Shown: positions 51,509 through 60,948, numbered from the stretch's first letter. The stretch: 64,000 bases of DNA from Roseivirga sp. BDSF3-8 (GCF_041449215.1 NZ_JBGNFV010000001.1:3675001-3739000), one strand, 5' to 3'. The notes: generated by a model not told the origin, from the letters alone. Made by a program: numbers and translations.

Positions 51509-52957
51509 ATGGCAACATCCAACCTTCAGAACCGAACCAAAATTGTGGCAACCGTAGGGCCTGCCTGCAATACCAAAGAAAAACTCAAAGAACTTATCCT
51601 GGCAGGAGCTGATGTTTTCAGGCTCAATTTCTCTCATGGCAGCCATGATGATCACCGTGCGGTGATTACACTAATCAGAGAGCTCAATGCTGAGATGGGA
51701 ACCTCAGTCTGCATTTTGCAGGACCTGCAGGGACCTAAAATTCGCACACGCGAAGTCGAGGGTGGCGAAGTTCATATAGAGACAGGGCAGGAGCTGCTCA
51801 TCACTACAGAGCCTGTCACCGGAAACTCTCAACGGATCAGTACTAACTACCAGGCCCTGCCTGATGATGTGCAGCCCGGCGATAATATACTGATCGACGA
51901 TGGTAAGATCGAACTTGAAGTTCTTGAAATCGACGGAAGGGAAATTAAGACCAAAGTTATTTTTGGTGGCCCTGTCAAATCCAGGAAAGGCATCAACCTG
52001 CCCAAAACGCGGGTCTCTGCTCCTTCACTAACGGAAAAGGACGAAAAGGACCTGGAATTTGGCCTGAGTATGGATGTTGATTGGGTGGCTCTTTCTTTTG
52101 TGAGAAAAGCCGAAGACATACAGGTACTCAAGCAGAAAATATATGAAAAAGGTAAGACTATAAACGTCATTGCAAAGATTGAAAAGCCTGAAGCACTTAA
52201 TAATATTGATGAAATCATCGATGCTACAGATGGTCTGATGGTAGCCCGTGGTGACCTGGGAGTGGAAATTGTCTACGAGGATGTACCCATGGCCCAGAAA
52301 ATGATCGTGTCAAAGGCTAAAATGAAGGGGCGTCCTGTCATTGTCGCTACTCAGATGATGGAGAGCATGATAGAAAATCCGCGTCCTACTCGTGCTGAGA
52401 CTAGTGATGTGGCCAATGCGGTAATGGACGGAGCAGATGCGGTAATGCTGTCAGCGGAAACGGCTGCGGGTAGCTTTCCTGTGGAAACCGTAAAGAGCAT
52501 GTGCCGCACAATATCCAGTATTGAGAACTCGCCTGAATCGGCTGATGTGATATTCAACAAGTTCGATAATACTGAAAGCGACTCCATATTATTCCTGCAT
52601 GATAGCCTGGTGGTTACCGCCTGTAAACTTTCCGATGAGACAGATGCGAAGGCGATTTTAGGCCTGACTAAGAGTGGATATACTGCTATGCGACTGAGCA
52701 TGCACCGCCCGAAGGCACGGATCTATATGTTCACAGATGATGATCGTCTGCTCACAAGGCTTAACCTCGTGTGGGGCGTAAGATGCTATAAATATTCTGG
52801 TAAAGAGGCTGTAGACGAAACCCTGAAGCATGTAGAAGAGATACTTTGCAGCAAGGGGTTACTCGAGTCGAAAGACGTATACATCACTACTGCTGCTATG
52901 CCTCTGCATTATGAAGGCCGTACGAATATGCTTAAGATAAATGTAGTGTCTAAGTAA
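51509..52957 (+). CDS. pyk: Pyruvate kinase
   Basis: 482 residues. RTKIVATVGPACNTKEKL (N-terminal), LRFNFSHGSHDD-like RLNFSHGS, and the active-site signature IAKIEKPEALNNIDEIID with DGLMVARGDLGVEI. The C-terminal regulatory domain has GYTAMRLSMHRPKARIYMF. It transfers phosphate from phosphoenolpyruvate to ADP. Length is normal (about 470-480). Follows the IPExxxVDY gene; ended by a strong terminator at 52981. Confidence 0.98.
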   Translation: MATSNLQNRTKIVATVGPACNTKEKLKELILAGADVFRLNFSHGSHDDHRAVITLIRELNAEMGTSVCILQDLQGPKIRTREVEGGEVHIETGQELLITTEPVTGNSQRISTNYQALPDDVQPGDNILIDDGKIELEVLEIDGREIKTKVIFGGPVKSRKGINLPKTRVSAPSLTEKDEKDLEFGLSMDVDWVALSFVRKAEDIQVLKQKIYEKGKTINVIAKIEKPEALNNIDEIIDATDGLMVARGDLGVEIVYEDVPMAQKMIVSKAKMKGRPVIVATQMMESMIENPRPTRAETSDVANAVMDGADAVMLSAETAAGSFPVETVKSMCRTISSIENSPESADVIFNKFDNTESDSILFLHDSLVVTACKLSDETDAKAILGLTKSGYTAMRLSMHRPKARIYMFTDDDRLLTRLNLVWGVRCYKYSGKEAVDETLKHVEEILCSKGLLESKDVYITTAAMPLHYEGRTNMLKINVVSK

Positions 52958-52980
52958 AAAAGAACTGTAATTATCTTACT

Positions 52981-53013
52981 AGCCGGATTCCTTAGAGAGG
53001 ATCCGGCTTTTTT
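52981..53013. terminator. Intrinsic terminator
   Basis: AGCCGGAT (52981-52988) pairs with ATCCGGCT (53001-53008), followed by a T run. It closes pyk and faces the convergent gene at 53023. Confidence 0.9.
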
Positions 53014-53022
53014 AATGCCTGG

Positions 53023-53727
53023 CTATTCCGGTAGCCTGAATCTGATATAAATATTGAGTGCAGGAGTGGTGGTATTAAAGGCAAATCCATACCCTGGAAT
53101 AGCCCTTACCGGAAATCCTTCAAAGTCATCCGTATCGATGAGGTACCTCAGGCGGAGTGCCATTCCGGCGTAGACAGACCTTATTACCTGCGTTTCAGTT
53201 AGCATGGCAATCTCTGCCCATGTAGCAGATAGATCATTTCGGCTGTAGGAGGCAGTATAGTCATCCCATACTTCACTAACTATCAACACCGATCCGCCAT
53301 CATCAAAAGTACTCATGCCGTAATTAGCCATCAACTGAATTAGGTTAGTCTCTTTTATAATCCACTGATACCCGGCGCCAAACCTCAGGTAGCTGCCATC
53401 GGCGTAGTAGCTGCCATTTTCCACGACCTGTTCAGGACGCAACTCCGCCTGCCCATAGGCAGCTTCAGCAACAATGCCATTCCCCAGCGAAACCTGAATT
53501 CCACCCTCCAGCTTACTCTCCGTGTCCAGCCATGAAGCAGCCGGTTTACCCAGATCGGCATATATGCTAAGTGAACGAAGAAAGGGCACTTTGCCCGTGC
53601 TAAGTTCGGTTTCCTCTTCTTCGGCTGGGATAGAATCATTCTGCGCATGCACATACGGGGCCATACATAGCATGCAACCTAGCAGAGTAAACGCAAACAG
53701 AGTCTTTTTTATATTAATAGTAAACAT
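53023..53727 (-). CDS. Predicted outer-membrane protein
   Basis: 234 residues if it starts at MFTINIKKTLFAFTLLGCML (53727), which gives a good signal peptide; a longer frame to 53787 would add 20 residues inside the upstream gene. The mature part has EEEETELSTGKVPFLRSLSI, then alternating strands to YIRFRLPE, as in small beta-barrels. The start overlaps the end of the lipoprotein gene (53714) by 14 bases, so the two are coupled. No family recognised. Confidence 0.55.
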   Translation of the reverse strand: MFTINIKKTLFAFTLLGCMLCMAPYVHAQNDSIPAEEEETELSTGKVPFLRSLSIYADLGKPAASWLDTESKLEGGIQVSLGNGIVAEAAYGQAELRPEQVVENGSYYADGSYLRFGAGYQWIIKETNLIQLMANYGMSTFDDGGSVLIVSEVWDDYTASYSRNDLSATWAEIAMLTETQVIRSVYAGMALRLRYLIDTDDFEGFPVRAIPGYGFAFNTTTPALNIYIRFRLPE

Positions 53728-54403
53728 AGACGATGGCATTGTCGGTGATGCAGCTATCGAGGTTGTAGCAGGTAATAGAAGAACCACCCGGAAAGCTTGT
53801 CTCCAAAACCTCCGGGTCTATCGCCTGAACCAGGTATTCATTATTTTTCTCTATGACAAAGGTCCTGAAGGAAAGCACCAGCGTATCCGTTCGACCGTCT
53901 ATCTGAATACGGTACTCTGCCACACCGGACGCATCCATGGGTAAGGGTAGCGTAAGTGAGGTAACAGAATCCGTAGGAGGATCCGGATAAGCATTTCCTC
54001 CTACAGGAATAATCTGCTCAGGAAAAAAGCTGCCCGCGGCTACCTGGCTGCGTTCAGTAGAAGCAATGGATTCAAGAGAACCAAAACTGTCTGACAGGTT
54101 TTCCAGCCTGGTAAGTTCTGGCTCATATGATTGGTTGCCGGACTCCACACTGTCCCGGGCAATAGTCTCCAGGGAATCCAGGGTGGCCAGTGTATCTCTC
54201 AGATACATCAGATCCTCTGTAAGCACATAATAGCGGGTGCTGTCAAGGAAGCTAAGGGTAATGTATGGTTCGTTTTCAGAAAAGGAACAGTCTTCGCATT
54301 CATCACATCCTGTTAGCCACGCGATTGCTAACAACCCCGCTATCAGTCCGAACACCAGTTTTTTCCCTGCATCAAATCTCAGACCTATCCGCTTTCTATA
54401 CAT
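53714..54403 (-). CDS. Lipoprotein of unknown function
   Basis: 229 residues. A membrane segment ending in a lipobox-like AWLTGC (about residue 33), then ECEDCSFSENEPYITLSFLD, a helical middle (DTLATLDSLETIARDSVESG) and a beta-rich end. It is translated just before the outer-membrane protein gene, with overlap, and the pair probably work together at the envelope. No known family. Confidence 0.6.
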   Translation of the reverse strand: MYRKRIGLRFDAGKKLVFGLIAGLLAIAWLTGCDECEDCSFSENEPYITLSFLDSTRYYVLTEDLMYLRDTLATLDSLETIARDSVESGNQSYEPELTRLENLSDSFGSLESIASTERSQVAAGSFFPEQIIPVGGNAYPDPPTDSVTSLTLPLPMDASGVAEYRIQIDGRTDTLVLSFRTFVIEKNNEYLVQAIDPEVLETSFPGGSSITCYNLDSCITDNAIVYVYY

Positions 54404-54423
54404 ATAATTTTCTTCTTGAGGCT

Positions 54424-55179
54424 TTATCCCTCCAGTTTATCGTACGCGTGCTTAATGTATTTCCTGAAAAAACTGTCCACTTTCATTTGCACCACACCCA
54501 GGGCCGCTTCTTTAAAGATGCCTTTCGACATCTTACTGGTGCCCCTCGTACGGTCAGTGAAAATGATAGGGATTTCCTTTATCCGGTAGCCATATTTCCA
54601 GGCAAGAAACTTCATCTCGATCTGGAAAGCATAGCCGATAAAGCGAACACGGTTTTGCATTATCGTTTCCAGCACCTCGCGCCGGTAGCATTTAAAACCA
54701 GCCGTAGCGTCATTTATAGGCATGCCGGTAATAAACTGCACGTACTTACTGGCAAAATAGGACATCAGGACTCTTCCCATGGGCCAGTTCACCACATTTA
54801 CGCCAATGACATACCTTGACCCGATAGCCAGATCGTAATCTTCCTCCTTACACACCGCCAGCAGCTTTTGCAGGTCTTCAGGGTTATGCGAAAAATCCGC
54901 ATCCATTTCAAAGATATACAGGTACCCTTTATCCAGTGCATAGCGAAATCCGTGAAGATAGGCAGTACCCAGGCCCAGCTTCCCCTTGCGTATTTCAAGA
55001 TGGAGTCTCCCGGGATAGTCTGCTTGCAGCTCTTTCACAATCTCACCCGTCTTGTCAGGAGAGCTGTCATCTATTATGAGCAGGTGAAAATCACCCGGCA
55101 GGTGCATGACCGCATGCACTATCAGGTGGATATTCTCTTTCTCATTATACGTCGGTATGATTACCAGCTTATCGCTCAC
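54424..55179 (-). CDS. Polyprenol-phosphate glycosyltransferase (GT2, DPM1-like)
   Basis: 251 residues. LVIIPTYNEKENIHLIV, LIIDDSSPDKTGEIVKEL and IFEMDADFSHNPEDLQKLL carry the GT-A nucleotide-sugar and DxD-like residues. The later ATAGFKCYRREVLETI and GTSKMSKGIF fit bacterial polyprenol monophosphomannose synthases. It would charge a polyprenyl phosphate with mannose or a related sugar at the membrane. The C terminus has no membrane helices, as in the short DPM1 type. Ends close to the lipoprotein gene, 20 bases away. Confidence 0.9.
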   Translation of the reverse strand: MSDKLVIIPTYNEKENIHLIVHAVMHLPGDFHLLIIDDSSPDKTGEIVKELQADYPGRLHLEIRKGKLGLGTAYLHGFRYALDKGYLYIFEMDADFSHNPEDLQKLLAVCKEEDYDLAIGSRYVIGVNVVNWPMGRVLMSYFASKYVQFITGMPINDATAGFKCYRREVLETIMQNRVRFIGYAFQIEMKFLAWKYGYRIKEIPIIFTDRTRGTSKMSKGIFKEAALGVVQMKVDSFFRKYIKHAYDKLEG

Positions 55180-55394
55180 AACTCAATTCTAATTTCAGGA
55201 AAAGGTAAAATTATAAATTATCGGCCTTTTCTCTATTTAATAATGGGAGATAGGTAATGACTTTTTTATTTTGCGACCGCTGGTATAAGTTTTTCTTGGA
55301 GAAATAACATATGGTGGCCATTTTGGATAAATTTCTGAAAGTGCCTGCCAGTGTTTTACCGGCAATAAGGGTAAAAAGACAAAACGTATCACCT

Positions 55395-55937
55395 ATGATT
55401 TTTAGTCGTTTTTTTGGTAAAAAAAAGCAGGAGCCGGAATATGACCCCTCCGATCTGCGTATCACAGACCTGAAAAAGGGCTTTGTGGTGGATTACGACC
55501 TCAAAACCTGGCAGGTAACCGCAGAGTATGAATACGACTGGGGCGGAGGTTTTTTCACCAAAGAGTATAAGCTTGACAGCGGTACAGAAAGCCTTTACCT
55601 CCATATTGAAGATGATGACGAACTGGAACTATCCCTTTCGCGCAAGGTTGGTATCCGCCGGTTTGAAGAAGATATCAGAGCACATTTTGCTGATGATGAT
55701 CTGCCTCCCGAATCTGTCACGCTCGAAGGAAAAACCTACCACCGCATAGAAGAAAGCCTGGGTTATTTTCGTGATGTAAGCCGCGAAGGATGGTCTGAGC
55801 TGGCCAGCTACACATACGAAGATGATGACGAAGAAACCTTCGTTAACATTGAGCGGTGGGGCGAAGAAGAATTTGAGGCATCATACGGCACCTATGCCGA
55901 CGAGTACGAGTTTTCCAATATTTTACCAAACGAATAA
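55395..55937 (+). CDS. DUF4178-family protein
   Basis: 180 residues starting at MIFSRFFGKKKQEPEYDPSD; an upstream frame adds 28 residues without support. The body has an acidic beta domain (DLKKGFVVDYDLKTWQVTAE and KLDSGTESLYLHIEDDDELE), characteristic of DUF4178. In other bacteria DUF4178 genes sit with PspA, DUF350 and polyamine genes, as here. Predicted cytoplasmic; function unknown. The next gene starts 2 bases later. Confidence 0.8.
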   Translation: MIFSRFFGKKKQEPEYDPSDLRITDLKKGFVVDYDLKTWQVTAEYEYDWGGGFFTKEYKLDSGTESLYLHIEDDDELELSLSRKVGIRRFEEDIRAHFADDDLPPESVTLEGKTYHRIEESLGYFRDVSREGWSELASYTYEDDDEETFVNIERWGEEEFEASYGTYADEYEFSNILPNE

Positions 55938-55939
55938 AA

Positions 55940-56668
55940 ATGAACCTGAATATTCAGAAAGGCTATATAGCTTTACTGATGGCGATTTTGGTATGGCTAC
56001 CCTCTTGCGGAGGGAAGGAATTTAAGAAGAACCCGCTGGATACCCTCATCCAACAGATGGGTACGGATAAAGATTACTCCATAATCCTGCATGACATGGA
56101 TGTGGATGGTAACTTTTTTAAATCCTATAAGCACCGGTATCGCCTCATCGAAACCGTGGATTCAGTACCACAGGAGACATATACTGATTGGATGGAGGTG
56201 CCTGAAGATTACTTCTGGGCCAATGAAAACAACCTGGGAATGGAGCTGGCTGCTATGAATAACGGCAAGCTATCTAAGAATGTGGCCCCTCCCGGTTATC
56301 ATAATTATGTAGGCAACAGCCGGTACGGGCAGTGGCAGACCACCCCCCGCGGGGAAACCTTCTGGTCATTTTATGGCAAATATGCCCTGCTTAGCAGCCT
56401 GTTAAATATGGGCACCCGGCCAGTTTATCGCAGGGAGTATTCAGACTGGTATGGTAATTACCGTGGCTCAAGACCCTACTACGGGCCCAGTAGCGGCGGT
56501 TCTTATAAGTATGGAACCAATAGCAGTTACACCCGCCAGTCGAGACCAAATTTCTTCGCCAGAAGACAATCCAAAGACGGATTTAGACGCAGTACAAGTC
56601 GTACCAGCAGGTCTTCCGGCCGGACCGGTTCCGGTTTCAGAAGCCGTGGAGGGGGATTTGGTAAATAA
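55940..56668 (+). CDS. Lipoprotein with Ser/Arg/Gly-rich tail
   Basis: 242 residues. Lipobox-like WLPSCGG (Cys near residue 23), then an alpha/beta part (NPLDTLIQQMGTDKDYSIIL), and a tail of about 60 residues rich in Ser, Arg and Gly (RSTSRTSRSSGRTGSGFRSR). Position between DUF4178 and DUF350 genes matches YjfM-like lipoproteins of related clusters. The tail may contact the cell wall or be exposed. Confidence 0.6.
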   Translation: MNLNIQKGYIALLMAILVWLPSCGGKEFKKNPLDTLIQQMGTDKDYSIILHDMDVDGNFFKSYKHRYRLIETVDSVPQETYTDWMEVPEDYFWANENNLGMELAAMNNGKLSKNVAPPGYHNYVGNSRYGQWQTTPRGETFWSFYGKYALLSSLLNMGTRPVYRREYSDWYGNYRGSRPYYGPSSGGSYKYGTNSSYTRQSRPNFFARRQSKDGFRRSTSRTSRSSGRTGSGFRSRGGGFGK

Positions 56669-56689
56669 TCTATAGAAAAACCACCGATC

Positions 56690-57535
56690 ATGACCATAGA
56701 TACCATACTTACCAGCCTGGTATACCTTGCCGCAGCGTTTTTACTTTTCTTTATCGGTAAGGTCGTCTTCCAGCTGTTTCACCCAAAGATTAATATGAAG
56801 CATGAGCTGGTAGAGGCCGACAATGCTGCTTTTGCGCTGGCACTTACCGGGTACTACACAGGCTTGCTACTTGCCATAGGCAGTGCCATAGTAGGCCCTT
56901 CACAAGGCTTGGTGACAGACCTTATCAACATAGGGCTGTACGGATTACTGGCAATCTTACTTCTGAACCTTGCCGCCATTTTTAATGACAAGGTCCTGCT
57001 TCGTCATTTTGAGATCAATAAGGAGCTTATTAAAGACAGGAATGCGGGTACAGGAGCAGTGGAAGCGGCCAACTACATAGCTACAGGCCTTATTGTATAC
57101 GGGGCCGTAGTGGGTGAGGGTGGAAGCTGGCTGACGGCCATCATCATTTGGGTGGCAGGGCAGCTAATCCTGTTGCTGACCTCACTGGTATATAACCTCA
57201 TAGTTCCCTATAGCATACATAAGCAGATCGAGAAAGATAATGTAGCAGTAGGAATAGGATACGCAGGAGCGATCATTTCCATAGGTAACCTGGTGAGACA
57301 TGGTGCTCAATATGATTTTACCGGATGGGAGGACATGGCCTACAATATTGGAATAGAAACAGGCATAGGGCTGGTATTTCTACCCATTGTTCGGTTCGCG
57401 ACTGACCGTATATTACTTCCCGGACGCAGTATGACTGATGAATTGGTAAACCAGGATAAGCCTAACCTCGGTGTAGGTTTACTGGAAGGCTTTGCCTATG
57501 TGGGAGGCAGTGTGCTGATCACCTACTGCCTGTAG
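56690..57535 (+). CDS. DUF350-family membrane protein
   Basis: 281 residues with about eight transmembrane helices in two similar halves (for example TGYYTGLLLAIGSAIVGP and the later VGIGYAGAIISIGNLV). Pattern typical of DUF350 (YjfL-like). These proteins are linked to PspA-type envelope stress systems and to polyamine genes. It starts 21 bases after the lipoprotein gene and precedes the spermidine synthase gene by 34 bases, so it lies in one operon. Confidence 0.85.
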   Translation: MTIDTILTSLVYLAAAFLLFFIGKVVFQLFHPKINMKHELVEADNAAFALALTGYYTGLLLAIGSAIVGPSQGLVTDLINIGLYGLLAILLLNLAAIFNDKVLLRHFEINKELIKDRNAGTGAVEAANYIATGLIVYGAVVGEGGSWLTAIIIWVAGQLILLLTSLVYNLIVPYSIHKQIEKDNVAVGIGYAGAIISIGNLVRHGAQYDFTGWEDMAYNIGIETGIGLVFLPIVRFATDRILLPGRSMTDELVNQDKPNLGVGLLEGFAYVGGSVLITYCL

Positions 57536-57569
57536 GTGACGGACCTGGTGTAGAATGTAATGTAGGGTT

Positions 57570-59126
57570 ATGAATAAGGGAGCTTCCGGAAGCCGCCAGT
57601 CACAGCTATTAAAGATCGCCTTACTGGCCACCGGTTTGTCCGGTATTGTGGCAGAATATATACTCGCCACCCTGGCCACCTACTTTCTGGGGGATTCTGT
57701 CCTGCAGTGGACGATGGTGCTGAGCGTAATGCTATTTAGCATGGGGCTTGGCAGTCGCATCAGTAAATATGTTAAGGGTAGGTTATTGCAGAAGTTTATC
57801 CTCACAGAATTTGCCCTGTCCCTGCTCACTTCTTTCTCGGCGGTAACTGTCTATGTACTGGCCGCCTACACTAATTATGAAGGGTTTTTTATCTACTTTC
57901 TCAGCACTGGTATTGGGATACTGATCGGCCTGGAAATTCCTTTGGTGACACGTCTCAACAGCGAGTTCGAGGAGCTTCACATCAATATCAGTGCCGTGAT
58001 GGAAAAGGACTATTACGGAAGCCTGATAGGCGGGGTCTTTTTTGCCTTCGTAGGCCTCCCATACCTTGGCATAACCTACACTCCCTTTGTGCTGGGAGGA
58101 CTTAATTTCCTCGTAGCTGTAGCACTTTTTATCAGAATCGGTAAGAACATCGAAAAGAAAGACCACAGGGCCCTCTCAATCGGGGCAGTAGTGATTTTTC
58201 TGATCCTCACGGCCGGCATGCTGGCTGTAGACCCCATCATCACATTCGGTGAACAGGCCAGGTATAAAGATAAGGTAGTCTATGAAGAACAGACCCGCTA
58301 CCAGAAGATAGTTGTAACACGCTGGCAGGAAGACTATTGGTTATTCATAAATGGGAATCAGCAACTAGCCACTATTGACGAGTACCTCTATCATGAGCCC
58401 CTGGTACACCCTGTCATGCAACTGGCCGAAGAACGGAAGGATATTTTGGTAATGGGAGGGGGGGACGGATGTGCCGTAAGGGAGATTCTTAAGTATGAAA
58501 ATGATATCGAATCTGTCACCCTGGTAGATCTGGACCCGTCCATGACACGTATCGGGCTCGAGCATCCGGTATTTGTAGCCCTGAATGATAGCGCCCTTCA
58601 CGATAGTCGTATTCGGATCGTAAATGAGGATGGGTTTACCTGGTTGGAAGAAAATCATGATCGATATGACGTGGTCATTATTGATCTGCCCGACCCTAAG
58701 ACAGTTGACCTCGGCAGATTGTATAGCCGGGAATTTTATTCAATGATCAGAGACCGTCTTCGGCCGGGAGGAATGGTGATTACCCAAGCCACAAGTCCTT
58801 ACTATGCCACCAAGGCGTTTTATTGTATAGAAAAAACCATGCGGGCCTCTGGGTTTAACACCCTGCCGATGCATAACCAGGTACTCACTCTGGGAGAGTG
58901 GGGCTGGGTAGCAGGTAGTCCTGTTCTGCCTCGTAGTGAGATGAAGAGACGGCTGCCGGAGTTGTATGTGGATTCGATTCCCACACGCTGGCTTACTCGT
59001 GATGCAGCCACACTCACCATTTCTTTTGGTAAGCCTCTGGTTGATACTTCCGGGGTAGAAGTAAACACCCTGCTTAATCCTGTATTGTACCAGTATTACC
59101 TAAAGGGTAACTGGGATATTTATTAA
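57570..59126 (+). CDS. speE: Membrane-bound spermidine synthase-like aminopropyltransferase
   Basis: 518 residues. N-terminal half (about 10-215) has about seven transmembrane helices. The catalytic half starts near residue 230 and has the SAM-like site VMGGGDGCAVREILKYEN, and VVIIDLPDPKTVDLGRLYSR with the aminopropyl-acceptor-binding DLPDP motif. Full-length bacterial SpeE is about 290 residues, so this belongs to the fused, membrane-anchored type found in PspA/DUF350 clusters. It would transfer aminopropyl groups to a diamine next to the membrane. Its product may modulate the cluster's stress role. Confidence 0.88.
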   Translation: MNKGASGSRQSQLLKIALLATGLSGIVAEYILATLATYFLGDSVLQWTMVLSVMLFSMGLGSRISKYVKGRLLQKFILTEFALSLLTSFSAVTVYVLAAYTNYEGFFIYFLSTGIGILIGLEIPLVTRLNSEFEELHINISAVMEKDYYGSLIGGVFFAFVGLPYLGITYTPFVLGGLNFLVAVALFIRIGKNIEKKDHRALSIGAVVIFLILTAGMLAVDPIITFGEQARYKDKVVYEEQTRYQKIVVTRWQEDYWLFINGNQQLATIDEYLYHEPLVHPVMQLAEERKDILVMGGGDGCAVREILKYENDIESVTLVDLDPSMTRIGLEHPVFVALNDSALHDSRIRIVNEDGFTWLEENHDRYDVVIIDLPDPKTVDLGRLYSREFYSMIRDRLRPGGMVITQATSPYYATKAFYCIEKTMRASGFNTLPMHNQVLTLGEWGWVAGSPVLPRSEMKRRLPELYVDSIPTRWLTRDAATLTISFGKPLVDTSGVEVNTLLNPVLYQYYLKGNWDIY

Positions 59127-59132
59127 TGAAAA

Positions 59133-59152
59133 AAGGGACCCGAAGGTCCCTT
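59133..59152. terminator. Intrinsic terminator, convergent
   Basis: AAGGGACC, loop CGAA, GGTCCCTT: a perfect 8-bp stem between the convergent speE and PspA genes. Confidence 0.85.
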
Positions 59153-59180
59153 ATATGGTTTTAATCGTTGCTTGAGCTGA

Positions 59181-59888
59181 TTAGCCCTGCTGATTCATTT
59201 TAGCTTTTAAAGCAGCAAGCGCATCGCTATCAGAACTGCTCGAAGTATTCAAAGCATCATCTATTTCGCTATCCAGGCTACGGTTTTCGTTAGCAATTTC
59301 TGCATATGAATCCGCGCGTGCCTCCTGCTCGTTTACCTTATCTTTCATTTTTTCAAGCATGGAAACAGTTCCGGTGCTATCAATCTGAGCCATTTGCTTA
59401 TTGATCCGCTCAGTAGCCTTACTTACCTTATGGCGCGCCTTCAGCGTTCTCAGTTCATTCTCCCAGGTGTTGATCTGGCTCTTAAGTTTCTGAACGTTCT
59501 GCTGCATGGTCGCACTGGCTTTTTCATGTGTAACAAGCTCCTGCTTGAGCGTGGCTGCATGATTGTCAGCCTGGTCCTTTTGACGAAGGGCCTCTGTAGC
59601 AAGCCTGTCAGCCTCTGCACTATCCATTTCACCGGCCTGAGCCTTTTTTAGTAAAGCCATGGCTTTTTTCTCATAATCAGCAGACTTGTTTTGAGCTGCT
59701 TCCATTTCCCGGCGGGAGCGAATAACCAGCGTTTTTATTTCTGCCAGTCCTTTCAGACTTTCATCCAGGTCCTTTTTCAGATCCCGGATACCCTGTTCCG
59801 TCATCCGGATCGGGTCTTCAAGTTTATCTATAGCGCCGTGAACTTCTGCTTCACCAACTTTGAATAATCTTTTAAATGCTGAGATCAT
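59181..59888 (-). CDS. pspA: PspA/IM30-family protein
   Basis: 235 residues, nearly all helical. Begins with MISAFKRLFKVGEAEVHGAI and then a long coiled coil with RMTEQGIRDLKKDLDESLKG. PspA-family proteins form ESCRT-III-like rods and stabilise or remodel the cytoplasmic membrane under stress. The helical hairpin and following helices are complete. It is on the opposite strand to the speE operon and follows the YjfI-like gene by 12 bases on the same strand. Confidence 0.93.
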   Translation of the reverse strand: MISAFKRLFKVGEAEVHGAIDKLEDPIRMTEQGIRDLKKDLDESLKGLAEIKTLVIRSRREMEAAQNKSADYEKKAMALLKKAQAGEMDSAEADRLATEALRQKDQADNHAATLKQELVTHEKASATMQQNVQKLKSQINTWENELRTLKARHKVSKATERINKQMAQIDSTGTVSMLEKMKDKVNEQEARADSYAEIANENRSLDSEIDDALNTSSSSDSDALAALKAKMNQQG

Positions 59889-59900
59889 GGTTATTTAAGT

Positions 59901-60287
59901 TTATTTAGAAAAGTCAATCAATTCTTCGTAGTACTCGGCAAGCAACATGCTCAGAGAGTTTATGCTGCTCTCCAGTTCATTACAATCCAGGGAGTCTACC
60001 TGAAGCGTATCACGGAAGATAAGTCGGCCATCTTCATCCAGGCAAAACGCTCCGTGAACGATATCCCTGTTTTTTCTTAATAATTTACGGAACACCTCCG
60101 GGTCATTTCCATTGACTTTCAGGAGTGCCTGCTCTACAACGACGATAGGCTCTTCAATATCAATGATCATGTTTTTAATTCCCCGATTCTCGTCTTCCAC
60201 TACAAGCAACTGCTCTTCCAGGTTTTCCGAGGTGATTTCGTATTCAAGGTCAATTAGATATCCCTTTACTTTTTCAAAGTGGCTCAT
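59901..60287 (-). CDS. YjfI/DUF2170-like protein
   Basis: 128 residues. Core motifs RKNRDIVHGAFCLDEDGRLI and FRDTLQVDSLDCNELESSIN, as in the DUF2170/YjfI proteins next to PspA-like genes, and also resembling YbjN-type folds. Cytoplasmic, no membrane segment. First gene of the minus-strand pair with pspA; diverges from the HAD phosphatase gene across 160 bases. Confidence 0.7.
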   Translation of the reverse strand: MSHFEKVKGYLIDLEYEITSENLEEQLLVVEDENRGIKNMIIDIEEPIVVVEQALLKVNGNDPEVFRKLLRKNRDIVHGAFCLDEDGRLIFRDTLQVDSLDCNELESSINSLSMLLAEYYEELIDFSK

Positions 60288-60447
60288 GTTTACCTTATAT
60301 TCTTTAATTAGATACTATTAAATTTACTTATTTCAGCAAAAAAGGATTCACCGCTCATCAAATTTCTTGCAATGGCAGACTGATGAAGCCGGCATTACCA
60401 GGCTGTCCACGATTTGTAACAGAGGCAGGCAGCGTGCATATTAGAGC

Positions 60448-60948
60448 ATGAATTACACAAATAAAGCAATATTTCTTGACAGGGATGGCGTTCTCAATCG
60501 TGAAAGAGGAGAATATACCTTCAGGCCCGAAGATTTTGACATTATTGATGGCGTCCCTGAGGCGCTTATTGCTTTAAAGAAAAAGGGCTTTCACCTGGTT
60601 GTGATTACTAACCAGGCCGGTATCGCCAAAGGCCTTTATCAAAAGAGTGATGTTTTAGCATGTCATGAGCTGCTTCAGAAGACATGTAGCTTTTGTATTG
60701 ACCACCTTTATTACGCGCCGTGGCATCCTGTAATCAGCGAGTCTCTTAGTCGTAAACCGGGTACTTTAATGTTTGAACGTGCCATCGCCCGATACAAAAT
60801 AGATGCTGGCCTTTCATATATGGTGGGAGATAAGGAGCGTGACCTCATCCCGGCTAAAAAGCTGGATATTCAAACTGTCTCAGTGGCAGAGAATGTCAAG
60901 GCCGATCTGCACATTTCGTCATTACCAGACCTCGTACCCCTGGTTTGA
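60448..60948 (+). CDS. HAD-IIIA phosphatase, GmhB-like
   Basis: 166 residues. FLDRDGVLNRERGEYTFRPE is HAD motif I, followed by VVITNQAGIAKGLY (motif II) and RKPGTLMFERA, then MVGDKERDLIPAKK (motif IV). This is the layout of D-glycero-manno-heptose 1,7-bisphosphate phosphatase. The zinc-binding cysteines of that family (in the stretch corresponding to YYAPWHPVISESLS) are absent here, replaced by Ala and Ser. So substrate may differ from the classical enzyme, for example a histidinol-phosphate or other sugar phosphate. Orphan gene, no heptose pathway gene nearby. Confidence 0.85.
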   Translation: MNYTNKAIFLDRDGVLNRERGEYTFRPEDFDIIDGVPEALIALKKKGFHLVVITNQAGIAKGLYQKSDVLACHELLQKTCSFCIDHLYYAPWHPVISESLSRKPGTLMFERAIARYKIDAGLSYMVGDKERDLIPAKKLDIQTVSVAENVKADLHISSLPDLVPLV

